From assembly GCA_016213405.1 (NCBI GenBank), contig JACRAM010000063.1, forward strand, positions 1-46,919: a stretch of 46,919 bases of DNA, in the 5' to 3' direction. The notes under the pieces are model-generated. The model made no database searches, was not told the DNA's origin, and saw only the letters and a list, made by a program, of their open reading frames with translations. Of this stretch, positions 40,371-46,919 are shown in pieces; within the stretch, counting starts at the first letter, position 1, and each line of letters starts with the position of its first letter. This stretch comes from Bacteroidota bacterium (lineage in GTDB: Bacteria; Bacteroidota; Bacteroidia; Palsa-948). The translations under genes and the position numbers were made by a program.

Positions 40371-41684
40371 ATGAAACAAAAACTATTCGCCAGAGGACGA
40401 ATCCCGACAAAGTCGGGATGCTCACCCTTGTTTTTAACTTTTGTTTTGCTGCTGTTTTTGGCAGGGCAGAATTTTTCAAATGCCCAGACCACGCAACTTA
40501 TATTCGGGGCAACTCCAACGTACATGAATATTTCTAACGGCACTGCCGGAACTCCGATTTATCTGGTGATTGGAAATCCTGCCAACACAGCGATTGCGCG
40601 TACTGCCGGATGGATTATTTCGGAAGGAGAATACAATTATGTTCAATGGTCCGGCACCACTTCTCTTCCCACAACGTATGTAATTCCTTTTGGATACAGC
40701 AATACTTTTTATCTGCCGTTCACTTTTACCAAAACAGTGGGAGCCGCATCCGATTTAAGAGTTTCTACCTGGGCATCCGGAACGGATAACAAAGTAGCCG
40801 GTGCTTGGGCATCGGGTGTAACCAATATGTACGATCAAAACATTGGCGCAGATGGTTCTGTACAAGCCGTGATTGACCGGTGGTGGAGCATCAATGTACC
40901 CGTTGCATCAACTGCGAATCTTACTTTTTCATATAGAGGCTTGGCAGAAAATACAACGGATGCCAGTTTTGGCGGGCCCGGTGGCAACTTTGGCGCGCAA
41001 CGATGGAATGGCGCCTATTGGCAAGCGCCTGTAGGAAGCAATCCGGGCGTTGTTGCGGGAGTAGGCGCGGTAACTGCAAATGCTATAAATACTTTTACTT
41101 CTCTTCCCTGGGTATTGTCAAAGACACTTGCCCCTCTTCCTGTAGAATGGCTTTCTCTTTCCGCAGAATGTAACCGCGGAGATGTAACCATCAGCTGGAG
41201 CACCGCCAGCGAACAAAATTCAGATTACTTTACGGTGGAGCGTTCTCTTGATGGAAATAATTTTTCCGCCATTGCCACTAAGCCCGCTGGAGGCAACACC
41301 AGCACCATTCAGAATTATTCAGCCGTGGATGCGGATGCCTACAGCGGAATTTCTTTTTACCGCGTGAAAGAAACCGACTTTAACGGAGCGTATATTTATT
41401 CAGGTACCATCACCGTAAGCGGATGCGCGGGTGACGATATAATTATTTACGGTGAAGAGGGTGGTGCAGCCATTAACATCAACGCATTGGAGGACGGGCA
41501 ATACAACATTGAAATGTTTGATGTGCTGGGGCAGAAAATTACAGGGCAAATTGCAAATGTTACTGCCGGAAACAATCACATAAAACTTTCTCCGAACAAT
41601 ATTGCTTCTGCAATTTATGTGGTAAAAGTTTTTAATAACAATAATGCAATCGCTAAAAAAGTATTTATCCGTTCAGATTATTAA
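40371..41684 (+). CDS. Secreted Bacteroidota surface protein with a fibronectin-like module and probable T9SS C-terminus
   Basis: This 437-residue protein has a signal peptide (core FLTFVLLLFLAG, end SNAQ near 39). Its n-region is unusually long because it contains the ATCCCGAC/GTCGGGAT palindrome (40401-40419, residues RIPTKSG). The body (about 40-250) is strand-rich with no recognised catalytic motif. LPVEWLSLSAECNRGDVTIS and FTVERSLDGNNFSAI mark the module that precedes sorting domains in many Bacteroidota secreted proteins. The C-terminus (INALEDGQYNIEMFDVLGQK, then AIYVVKVFNNNNAIAKKVFI) fits a T9SS sorting domain. It may be the first gene of a run of secreted proteins and is 2 bases from the Uma2 gene. 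Confidence 0.82.
   Translation: MKQKLFARGRIPTKSGCSPLFLTFVLLLFLAGQNFSNAQTTQLIFGATPTYMNISNGTAGTPIYLVIGNPANTAIARTAGWIISEGEYNYVQWSGTTSLPTTYVIPFGYSNTFYLPFTFTKTVGAASDLRVSTWASGTDNKVAGAWASGVTNMYDQNIGADGSVQAVIDRWWSINVPVASTANLTFSYRGLAENTTDASFGGPGGNFGAQRWNGAYWQAPVGSNPGVVAGVGAVTANAINTFTSLPWVLSKTLAPLPVEWLSLSAECNRGDVTISWSTASEQNSDYFTVERSLDGNNFSAIATKPAGGNTSTIQNYSAVDADAYSGISFYRVKETDFNGAYIYSGTITVSGCAGDDIIIYGEEGGAAININALEDGQYNIEMFDVLGQKITGQIANVTAGNNHIKLSPNNIASAIYVVKVFNNNNAIAKKVFIRSDY
40401..40419. repeat. ATCCCGAC/GTCGGGAT palindrome in a signal peptide n-region
   Basis: Perfect 8-bp arms around AAA, translated as part of the signal peptide n-region of the secreted protein at 40371. Related to the acpP leader palindrome at 13468-13485. 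Confidence 0.75.
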
Positions 41685-41686
41685 GC

Positions 41687-42286
41687 ATGAGTTATACTGC
41701 ACCCATAGAGAAAAAGAGTATGTCTGCCAACAAGACAGGTAAACAAACCTACGCGGACTACCTCAAAACTCCCGAGGGCTGGGGCTATGAACTTTTTGAT
41801 GGCAACATCAGGGACATGGCTCCCGCGCCTTACACCAATCATCAGTCGGCTGCCGGTAATTTGTTTGCTGAACTTAAATTGCTTGCTGAAAAAAACAATC
41901 TCGGAAAAGTTTACATCGCTCCCACCGATGTATATTTTGACGAACATAACTGCGTGCAGCCCGATATTCTTTTCATATCAAAAGAAAGAGTGCACATCAT
42001 CACCGAAAAGAACATACAGGGCGCGCCCGATTTAGCAGTAGAAATTGTTTCGCCTTCCACGAAGCATTACGACACTGTGGAAAAAAAGAATCTCTACCAG
42101 CGCTTTGGCGTAAAAGAGTACTGGATTGTTTTTCCGGAAGAAGAGAGAGTGATAATTTTTTCTCTGAAAAATGGAGCGTACCATTTACTCAGAACGTACA
42201 CCAAAGCAGATGTTTTACATTCTCAAACTTTCAGCGCTTTTAAAATAGAACTGACAAAAATATTTACCCCCGTAATCCAACAATAA
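41687..42286 (+). CDS. Uma2-family (DUF820) putative PD-(D/E)xK nuclease
   Basis: This 199-residue protein has the Uma2 pattern: GWGYELFDGNIRDMAPAP (31-48), HQSAAGNLFAELK, VQPDILFIS with Asp93, DLAVEIVSPSTKHYDT with Glu119 and a nearby Lys, and YQRFGVKEYWIV. The fold is that of restriction-type PD-(D/E)xK nucleases, but activity and target in Bacteroidota are unknown. It starts 2 bases after a secreted protein's stop and ends 2 bases before the next long frame, so it appears co-transcribed with surface-protein genes, an unusual partner set. Start at 41687 versus the Met at residue 12 is not certain. Confidence 0.88.
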   Translation: MSYTAPIEKKSMSANKTGKQTYADYLKTPEGWGYELFDGNIRDMAPAPYTNHQSAAGNLFAELKLLAEKNNLGKVYIAPTDVYFDEHNCVQPDILFISKERVHIITEKNIQGAPDLAVEIVSPSTKHYDTVEKKNLYQRFGVKEYWIVFPEEERVIIFSLKNGAYHLLRTYTKADVLHSQTFSAFKIELTKIFTPVIQQ

Positions 42287-42300
42287 ATATGCAACGTCAA

Positions 42301-43653
42301 ATGAAAAAAGTTTATTTACTCACCCTCACGCTTGTTTCTGCAGGAATAGTAACAGTTAAGGCACAGAATATTTCCATTAATACTACAGGATTACCTAACT
42401 CTACCAGCAGCATGCTGGAAGTGTTGCAGCCAGCAGGTGCAGCAAGCGGAACAAAAGGTCTTCATGTGACACATGCCGGGGCAGCAGGCGGCACTGCTTA
42501 CGCTATTTGGGCTGAAGCCACAGGTGCTGCAAACAAATACGCGATAGTTGTTCCTTCTACAGGAGGAAATGTAGGTATTGGAACTATAACGCCCACGCAA
42601 AAATTAGATGTTGCCGGAAATATTAATATGTCAACAGCCGGCTCTACAATTTATGCATCCGGGTCCCAGTCAACATACGGAGCGCTTACTATACAAGGCA
42701 CTAAGAACGGATGGGGTGGAATTAATTTTAGAGATGGCGCAGGAAGCAATATGAAGACCTTGATGATATATCCATCATACTCCGGAATTTTCAACACCGC
42801 AGATAATAATTGGGATTGGTATTGGAATAATGGCGCTTTAGAAGGAATGAACGGATACACTCCCACCAACCAAATAATGCGCATGACTCCCAATCTTCAC
42901 TTTAATTCAGTTACAGGAAATGCTGTGATTGTAAACTGGGATAACGGAGCAGTGGGAGCAGGAACACAGGAATTCAGAGTGGGAAATGGTGCAGGAGTTG
43001 ATCAATTTTATGTTACTTCCAGTGGTGATGCTGTTACCGCACGCTATCATTATGCCCAGTATTTTAATTCCAGCGACAATGCTGTTGGAGCAGGCATTAC
43101 TGGCGTAATGATAAAAGCGGGTGATAATTATTTAAGAACCGGAACTGCCGCTGCGGTAAATACATTTTTGGGTATAGGCGGGGCAGGGGGACAAGGATTT
43201 ACTCAATCTAACGCTACTGCCTGCACGCGTTATGTTGGGGATAATACAAGTACGTATAGCGGTACCGGTGGTGTTTGTGCTTCGGGCTATACTACCGGAA
43301 CTTGGTTTAATGTTGGCGGGCTTTCTATAACTCGTACAATTACTTCGGGAAACCTTGTAGCCGTGAATACACATATTCGCTGGAAAACTGATAACTACTC
43401 CTATTGGGCTCCAGAAACAGTTTGGTATAGAATTTTAAGAGATGGAGTAGAAATTGCCAGAAGCTCGATGTTTACTGCAGATATTGATTGGTATATATTA
43501 GAGGGAGATGGCAATATATTTTTCTATGATTCCGGAGCTTCTGCCGGCTCACATACCTATTCAATTCAAACAGCAATGGCTAATAACGCTGCTGGCACAG
43601 AAAGTTACTGGGTTCAAGACGGCTATATAACATTAATGGAAATTAAACAATAA
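42301..43653 (+). CDS. Secreted tail-fibre-like repetitive protein
   Basis: This protein is 450 residues from MKKVYLLTLTLVSAG; an ATG four codons upstream (42289) is also in frame. A signal peptide ends near VKAQ. NISINTTGLPNSTSSMLEVL and GNVGIGTITPTQKLDVAGNI are the module found in Bacteroidota surface proteins and phage tail-fibre-like proteins. The middle is Gly/Asn/Thr-rich and strand-rich. The C-terminal part (about 330-450, YRILRDGVEIARSSMFTADI) looks like a jelly-roll sheet. No T9SS domain or enzymatic motif is visible. It may be an adhesin or structural fibre. It precedes two more secreted genes with short gaps. Confidence 0.78.
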   Translation: MKKVYLLTLTLVSAGIVTVKAQNISINTTGLPNSTSSMLEVLQPAGAASGTKGLHVTHAGAAGGTAYAIWAEATGAANKYAIVVPSTGGNVGIGTITPTQKLDVAGNINMSTAGSTIYASGSQSTYGALTIQGTKNGWGGINFRDGAGSNMKTLMIYPSYSGIFNTADNNWDWYWNNGALEGMNGYTPTNQIMRMTPNLHFNSVTGNAVIVNWDNGAVGAGTQEFRVGNGAGVDQFYVTSSGDAVTARYHYAQYFNSSDNAVGAGITGVMIKAGDNYLRTGTAAAVNTFLGIGGAGGQGFTQSNATACTRYVGDNTSTYSGTGGVCASGYTTGTWFNVGGLSITRTITSGNLVAVNTHIRWKTDNYSYWAPETVWYRILRDGVEIARSSMFTADIDWYILEGDGNIFFYDSGASAGSHTYSIQTAMANNAAGTESYWVQDGYITLMEIKQ

Positions 43654-43671
43654 TAGTTTTAAAAATATACG

Positions 43672-44109
43672 ATGAAAAAAATATATTTCGCTCTAACATT
43701 TTCTATATTACTCTTTTTTGCATTTAATACAAATGCACAGGATCGCAGGATTCGTAAGGACTTTGATGCAGGCACAATTTTAATATCTGTCAATCAAGAA
43801 TTAAATAACGGCAATGAGTTTGACCAATCCTCAAAACCTTATCAAGAGGAGATTATTGGTATTGCGACTGGAAATAAAAACCCATCAAAAAAAAGTGATG
43901 TAGTTGCAAAAGAAGGCACAACTTATATTAAGGTTAATAATGAAAATGGCAATATTAAAAAGGGAGACCTTATAACTACATCATCTATATCTGGCGTTGG
44001 AATGAAAGCAACAAAATCAGGAATGGTCATAGGTATTGCCTTAGAAGACGCAAACCAAAATGATGGTATTGTTAAAGCAAAAATTTTAATTCAATACGTT
44101 AAACAATAA
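43672..44109 (+). CDS. Small secreted protein with a tail-fibre-type C-terminal module
   Basis: This 145-residue protein has a signal peptide (1-23, ending TNAQ). The rest contains YIKVNNENGNIKKGDLITTS and GMKATKSGMVIGIALEDANQ, which resembles the compact beta module (GDL...SG.GMKA...G.VIG.AL) often fused at the end of tail-fibre or surface-repeat proteins. Here it is a separate gene between two such repeat proteins, so it may associate with them outside the cell. Function is not known. Confidence 0.72.
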   Translation: MKKIYFALTFSILLFFAFNTNAQDRRIRKDFDAGTILISVNQELNNGNEFDQSSKPYQEEIIGIATGNKNPSKKSDVVAKEGTTYIKVNNENGNIKKGDLITTSSISGVGMKATKSGMVIGIALEDANQNDGIVKAKILIQYVKQ

Positions 44110-44136
44110 TCGTCACCTAAGTAAAATAATTTTCAG

Positions 44137-46131
44137 ATGAAAAAAATATATTTTATCTCCGCACTCCTCCTCTCCGCAATTTTCTTTTTCCCTCCCCAAT
44201 GGGGAGGGTCAGGGTGGGGCTTCAGCCAAAACATCGCCATCAACACCACAGGTGCAGCGGCAGCCAACTGCGCCATATTAGATGTTTCTTCTGGAACATT
44301 AGGGTTGCTTATCCCGCGGCTGAACCTCACCGTCACAACCACCTACCTTCCGCTTACAGGCGCTGCGGTGGAGGGTTTAATTGTATACAACACCAATACC
44401 CCCACGGCAATAACAGGCACAGGAGCAGCCGGAGCCGGTTATTATTACTGGAGCGTAACAGCCGCGCGCTGGGTAAACCTCATTGATAACGTTGCTCCCG
44501 GCAGCGCGTGGATGTTAAACGGCAATACACTTGGCGCAGCAGGTTCTTTTCTCGGCTCCATTGATGCATACGATTTAGTTTTCAGAACAACCAACACAGA
44601 CAGGATGACCATTTTAGCAGCTGGTAATGTTGGAATTAACGTTGCCCCAAGCGCAAGTTATCAGTTACTTGTTTCAAGCACTTTGGCAACAGCAGGCAAT
44701 GCTACCATATACGGAGCATCAACTGGTGCTGCTAATGTGTATGGTGTGCTTGGTTCATCTTCTTCCGCAACGGGTATGGGGGTTTACGGTTTTAATACGG
44801 CTGCAGCCGGCACAGGTGTTCTTGGTTCAGGAAACAATATTGCCGGTTCTTATTTAGCAGGCGGCAGCGGTGGCGCTTTTGCAAGCACCAATGTAGGCGT
44901 GTATGGCTATGGAAATAATACTAACCTCAGTTATGGAGTTTATGGAGTAAGCGCAAATGCCAATGGTGTAGGAATGGTTGGAGTTAACACTGTTGCCTCA
45001 GGAGCAGGAACTGGCGATGGCGTTTATGGATCAACTATACAAAGCGGGGGAATGGGAGGATTTTTTACGAATACCAATACTTCAGGAACCGGACTGATCA
45101 TAGCAGGCAATAATGCTGGCGCAACTTATTTAGTATCAGGAAGCGGTGGGTCGTTTATTGCTACTACAAAAGGTTTAATTTCAGAACAAAGCACTGCAAA
45201 TGCTTCTGCATTAGGTACACTTTATGGTAATGGAGCCGATTACGAAGGAATATACTCTAGGGCTAATGTCCAATCAGACGGTGGCTGGGGATATTATTGG
45301 CATTTTGGAGTGCATGGAGAATTAGTTAGTACAAGTGCTTCTGGTACTGCAAATAGTGAACGTTGCGGTGGTGTGTTGGGTTCTTATGTTCAGGGTGGTT
45401 TGGGACAATGTGCTGGAGCTTTGGGGTATCATAGATACGCAGATAATGGATATTATGGAGGATGGTTTACCACTTCATTAACCAATGCAGCAAGCAAAAT
45501 GAGCTATCAAGACACATCTTTACGGGTAGGTATAGGTTCTTTCAGCTCCTATTTAGGAGCCAATATACAAGGTGGAAAATATGGAATTTATTCAGAAGGT
45601 GCTGACTTTGCTCTTTATTCACATGGCAATGAATATAAAGATGGATTAGATGTTCATCTTCAAAATGTTGGCAATGAGAATAAGGCGATGTTCACAATGG
45701 TATCAAACAATGTTTCAATTCAGGCAAACGGTGTTGGAACATTAATGAATGGGGAATCTGAAATCGTGCTTGATAAAAATTTCATGCAAGTAGCATCCAC
45801 TAAAGTACCCATGTCTATCAACGTTACTCCAATGGGTGAATGTAATGGGCTGTATGTTCAAAAAACTGAAAATGGGTTTATTGTTAAAGAACTAAATGGC
45901 GGAAAGAGCAGTATTGAGTTTTCTTACATAGTAATTGCTAACAGAACTGGATATGAAAACCCGGCAATTGCAAATAACTATGATGATCTTTTAAATAAAC
46001 TAAAAGGCGATAAAGGAGAAGAAGCCCGTATGTCAGAATTTGATAATACAGTCCATAACGCTGCAACAATGACAAGAAGTACAGCATCCAAAAAAGATAT
46101 TAAGATTCTTGAAACTCCCAAAGACAAATAA
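44137..46131 (+). CDS. Large secreted repetitive protein, tail-fibre-like
   Basis: This 664-residue protein has a signal peptide (about 1-31, ending GFSQ) whose second half (FFFPPQWGGSGWG) is encoded by a C-rich palindrome (44190-44222). NIAINTTGAAAANCAILDVS and GLLIPRLNLT start the common Bacteroidota module. A long Gly/Ala/Ser/Asn region (about 180-420) then repeats the pattern 'VYG...GTGV.G', as in tail-fibre and choice-of-anchor-like surface proteins. The last part (about 500-664) has GECNGLYVQKTENGFIVKEL and a charged tail. No T9SS sorting domain is recognised. A strong terminator follows. Confidence 0.78.
   Translation: MKKIYFISALLLSAIFFFPPQWGGSGWGFSQNIAINTTGAAAANCAILDVSSGTLGLLIPRLNLTVTTTYLPLTGAAVEGLIVYNTNTPTAITGTGAAGAGYYYWSVTAARWVNLIDNVAPGSAWMLNGNTLGAAGSFLGSIDAYDLVFRTTNTDRMTILAAGNVGINVAPSASYQLLVSSTLATAGNATIYGASTGAANVYGVLGSSSSATGMGVYGFNTAAAGTGVLGSGNNIAGSYLAGGSGGAFASTNVGVYGYGNNTNLSYGVYGVSANANGVGMVGVNTVASGAGTGDGVYGSTIQSGGMGGFFTNTNTSGTGLIIAGNNAGATYLVSGSGGSFIATTKGLISEQSTANASALGTLYGNGADYEGIYSRANVQSDGGWGYYWHFGVHGELVSTSASGTANSERCGGVLGSYVQGGLGQCAGALGYHRYADNGYYGGWFTTSLTNAASKMSYQDTSLRVGIGSFSSYLGANIQGGKYGIYSEGADFALYSHGNEYKDGLDVHLQNVGNENKAMFTMVSNNVSIQANGVGTLMNGESEIVLDKNFMQVASTKVPMSINVTPMGECNGLYVQKTENGFIVKELNGGKSSIEFSYIVIANRTGYENPAIANNYDDLLNKLKGDKGEEARMSEFDNTVHNAATMTRSTASKKDIKILETPKDK
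44190..44222. repeat. C-rich palindrome inside a signal peptide
   Basis: CCCTCCCC and GGGGAGGG pair around AAT, followed by TCAGGGTGGGGCTT. It encodes residues about 18-28 of the secreted protein at 44137, just before the cleavage region. Confidence 0.85.
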
Positions 46132-46165
46132 ACTGGCACCCGTAAGAAAACAAGAAGACAAAAAA

Positions 46166-46195
46166 AGCCGGATGTTTTCTTCATCCGGCTTTTTG
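46166..46195. terminator. Strong bidirectional terminator
   Basis: AGCCGGATG (46166-46174) pairs perfectly with CATCCGGCT (46182-46190), with TTTTT on the right and AAAAA on the left. It ends the secreted-protein cluster and can also stop the convergent gene at 46257. Confidence 0.92.
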
Positions 46196-46256
46196 CAGTG
46201 CAGACGGCACCACTATCTTGAACTTAAATTAACTTGTAAAAATACCTTGAACTACC

Positions 46257-46727
46257 CTACCTATCACCGGGCACCGGTGCGTTCAATTGTATAGTTATGC
46301 TCGCAGTAGCAGTTTGACCTGATGAATTTGCTGCTGTAAGGTTATAAGTAAATACATCAGTCGGGGTGACAGTTTTTGAACCTGCTGCTACAGGTGTTAC
46401 ATTACCCACACCATTATCAATTGTAATAGTATCAGCATTTTCACTGGTCCATGAAAGTGTTACAGATTCTCCCAATTTTATAGAAGTAGGATTTGCAGTA
46501 AGTGTACACGTTGGAGGCGGTGGCAGCTTCACCCCGCCCGCCTGATTTCCGTTTGCATCAAACACAACCGGAGTGCCAACGCTGAGCGGTACGCTTGCGG
46601 GGTCCACATCTGCGGGTGTTTGAAACACATATTTTTTGAGGGTTACATCTTCTGTAATTTGTCCCGCTCCATTGCGGCTGCCATTATTCCCCGGAGGGTA
46701 AAGACTTTTTATTACTCCTTTTGCCAT
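46257..46727 (-). CDS. Possible cold-shock-fold and Ig-like domain fusion protein
   Basis: This 156-residue protein lacks a signal peptide. The first 68 residues (MAKGVIKSLYPPGNNGSRNG, then GAGQI and LSVGTPVVFDANGNQAGGVK) follow the strand order of small OB-fold cold-shock proteins, but the RNP aromatic residues are weak, so this is tentative. After a PPPP linker, CTLTANPTSIKLGESVTLSW and ADTITIDNGVG to TYNLTAANSSGQTATASITI form one Ig/PKD-like domain. The role is unknown. It is convergent with the secreted cluster. A cytoplasmic or non-classically exported location is implied. Confidence 0.65.
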   Translation of the reverse strand: MAKGVIKSLYPPGNNGSRNGAGQITEDVTLKKYVFQTPADVDPASVPLSVGTPVVFDANGNQAGGVKLPPPPTCTLTANPTSIKLGESVTLSWTSENADTITIDNGVGNVTPVAAGSKTVTPTDVFTYNLTAANSSGQTATASITIQLNAPVPGDR

Positions 46728-46781
46728 TGGTTTTAGGTTAAATAGTTAATTGGATAACTGATGTTACGCAGAAAAGCAATT

Positions 46782-46886
46782 AACCGCAGAGAACACAGAG
46801 AAAACAACACGCGGAGAGCCGCAGAGAAAATGCAATCTTGTATTCTCAGCGGTTCTCTGCGTAAAACCTCAGCGAACTCTGCGGTT
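46782..46886. repeat. Long inverted repeat with CGCAGAGAA units at the right edge
   Basis: AACCGCAGAG (46782-46791) is the exact complement of CTCTGCGGTT (46877-46886). The inner parts repeat CGCAGAGAA and CACAGAGAAAA on the left and TCTGCG / CTCAGCG on the right. It lies upstream of the cold-shock/Ig gene and has the same design (short tandem words in inverted arms) as the 7-mer elements. Confidence 0.8.
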
Positions 46887-46919
46887 GGGTTTCCATCCCT
46901 TCGGGAAAAAATGTATTTG

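Noticed and set aside
1-46919. tRNA or rRNA genes
   Set aside because: No cloverleaf-like segment with a TTCGANNC-type arm, nor rRNA sequence, was found in the gaps, which are filled mostly by the repeats described.

Overview
The window looks like a chromosomal segment of a member of the Bacteroidota, probably an environmental lineage. The reasons are: a type IX secretion (T9SS) C-terminal sorting domain on a secreted beta-helix protein, the gliding lipoprotein gene gldH next to ricT, an IPExxxVDY-type gene next to pyk, a complete SUF operon with SufT and a DUF2480 gene, a fused OppD-OppF ATPase, and promoters that match the Bacteroidota TTTG / TAnnTTTG pattern. The sequence is AT-rich and gene-dense. 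I see no tRNA, rRNA or CRISPR array.

Layout. 1-1340: the tail of a possible Y1 (IS200/IS605-type) transposase, about 0.5 kb of hairpin-bearing non-coding DNA, and a small fibronectin-III-like protein. 1438-8265 (minus): a four-gene cell-envelope polysaccharide module made of two polytopic membrane proteins, an MBOAT O-acyltransferase and its AlgJ/AlgX-like SGNH partner. Three of the four carry the same C-terminal fascin-like beta-trefoil. 8279-9590: two nucleotidyltransferase/HEPN (MNT/HepT) toxin-antitoxin-type cassettes, separated and bounded by copies of the 3' end of the neighbouring oligopeptide ABC ATPase gene. 9509-20587: housekeeping genes (oppDF, atpG, purN, acpP-fabF, a cyclophilin, pheS, ubiX, holB, pgk, cvpA). 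20676-28102: the SUF iron-sulfur operon (sufA-B-C-D-S-E-T plus DUF2480, minus strand), promoted just upstream of sufA and interrupted between sufB and sufC by a 374-bp GIY-YIG gene framed by inverted repeats. 28358-40142: a secreted beta-helix protein, ricT, gldH, a lutB-type gene, trpS, an IPExxxVDY gene, pyk, tilS and pabB. 40371-46195: secreted proteins with tail-fibre-like or T9SS-like features plus a Uma2-type nuclease, ending at a strong terminator. The right edge has a possible cold-shock-fold/Ig fusion and a long inverted repeat.

The most striking property is a heavy load of small repeats of at least two kinds. One kind is C/G-rich palindromes of the CCTCCCC-GAA-GGGGAGG type with an AAGCCCATCC-like edge. 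The other is inverted repeats whose arms are tandem 7-mers, such as TTGGAAT/TTGGAAC, TGTCTAC, TTTTGAC, GGACGAG, ATTCGTA and GCAATTT. They lie between genes but have also entered genes in frame. They appear to form part of the signal peptides of GldH, the cyclophilin, a TonB-like protein and a large secreted protein. They also appear as extra loops in PheS, DUF2480, SufS, SufD, TilS and several places in PabB. This, the gene-tail-duplicating MNT/HEPN cassettes and the inverted-repeat GIY-YIG unit are the best candidates for undescribed biology here.
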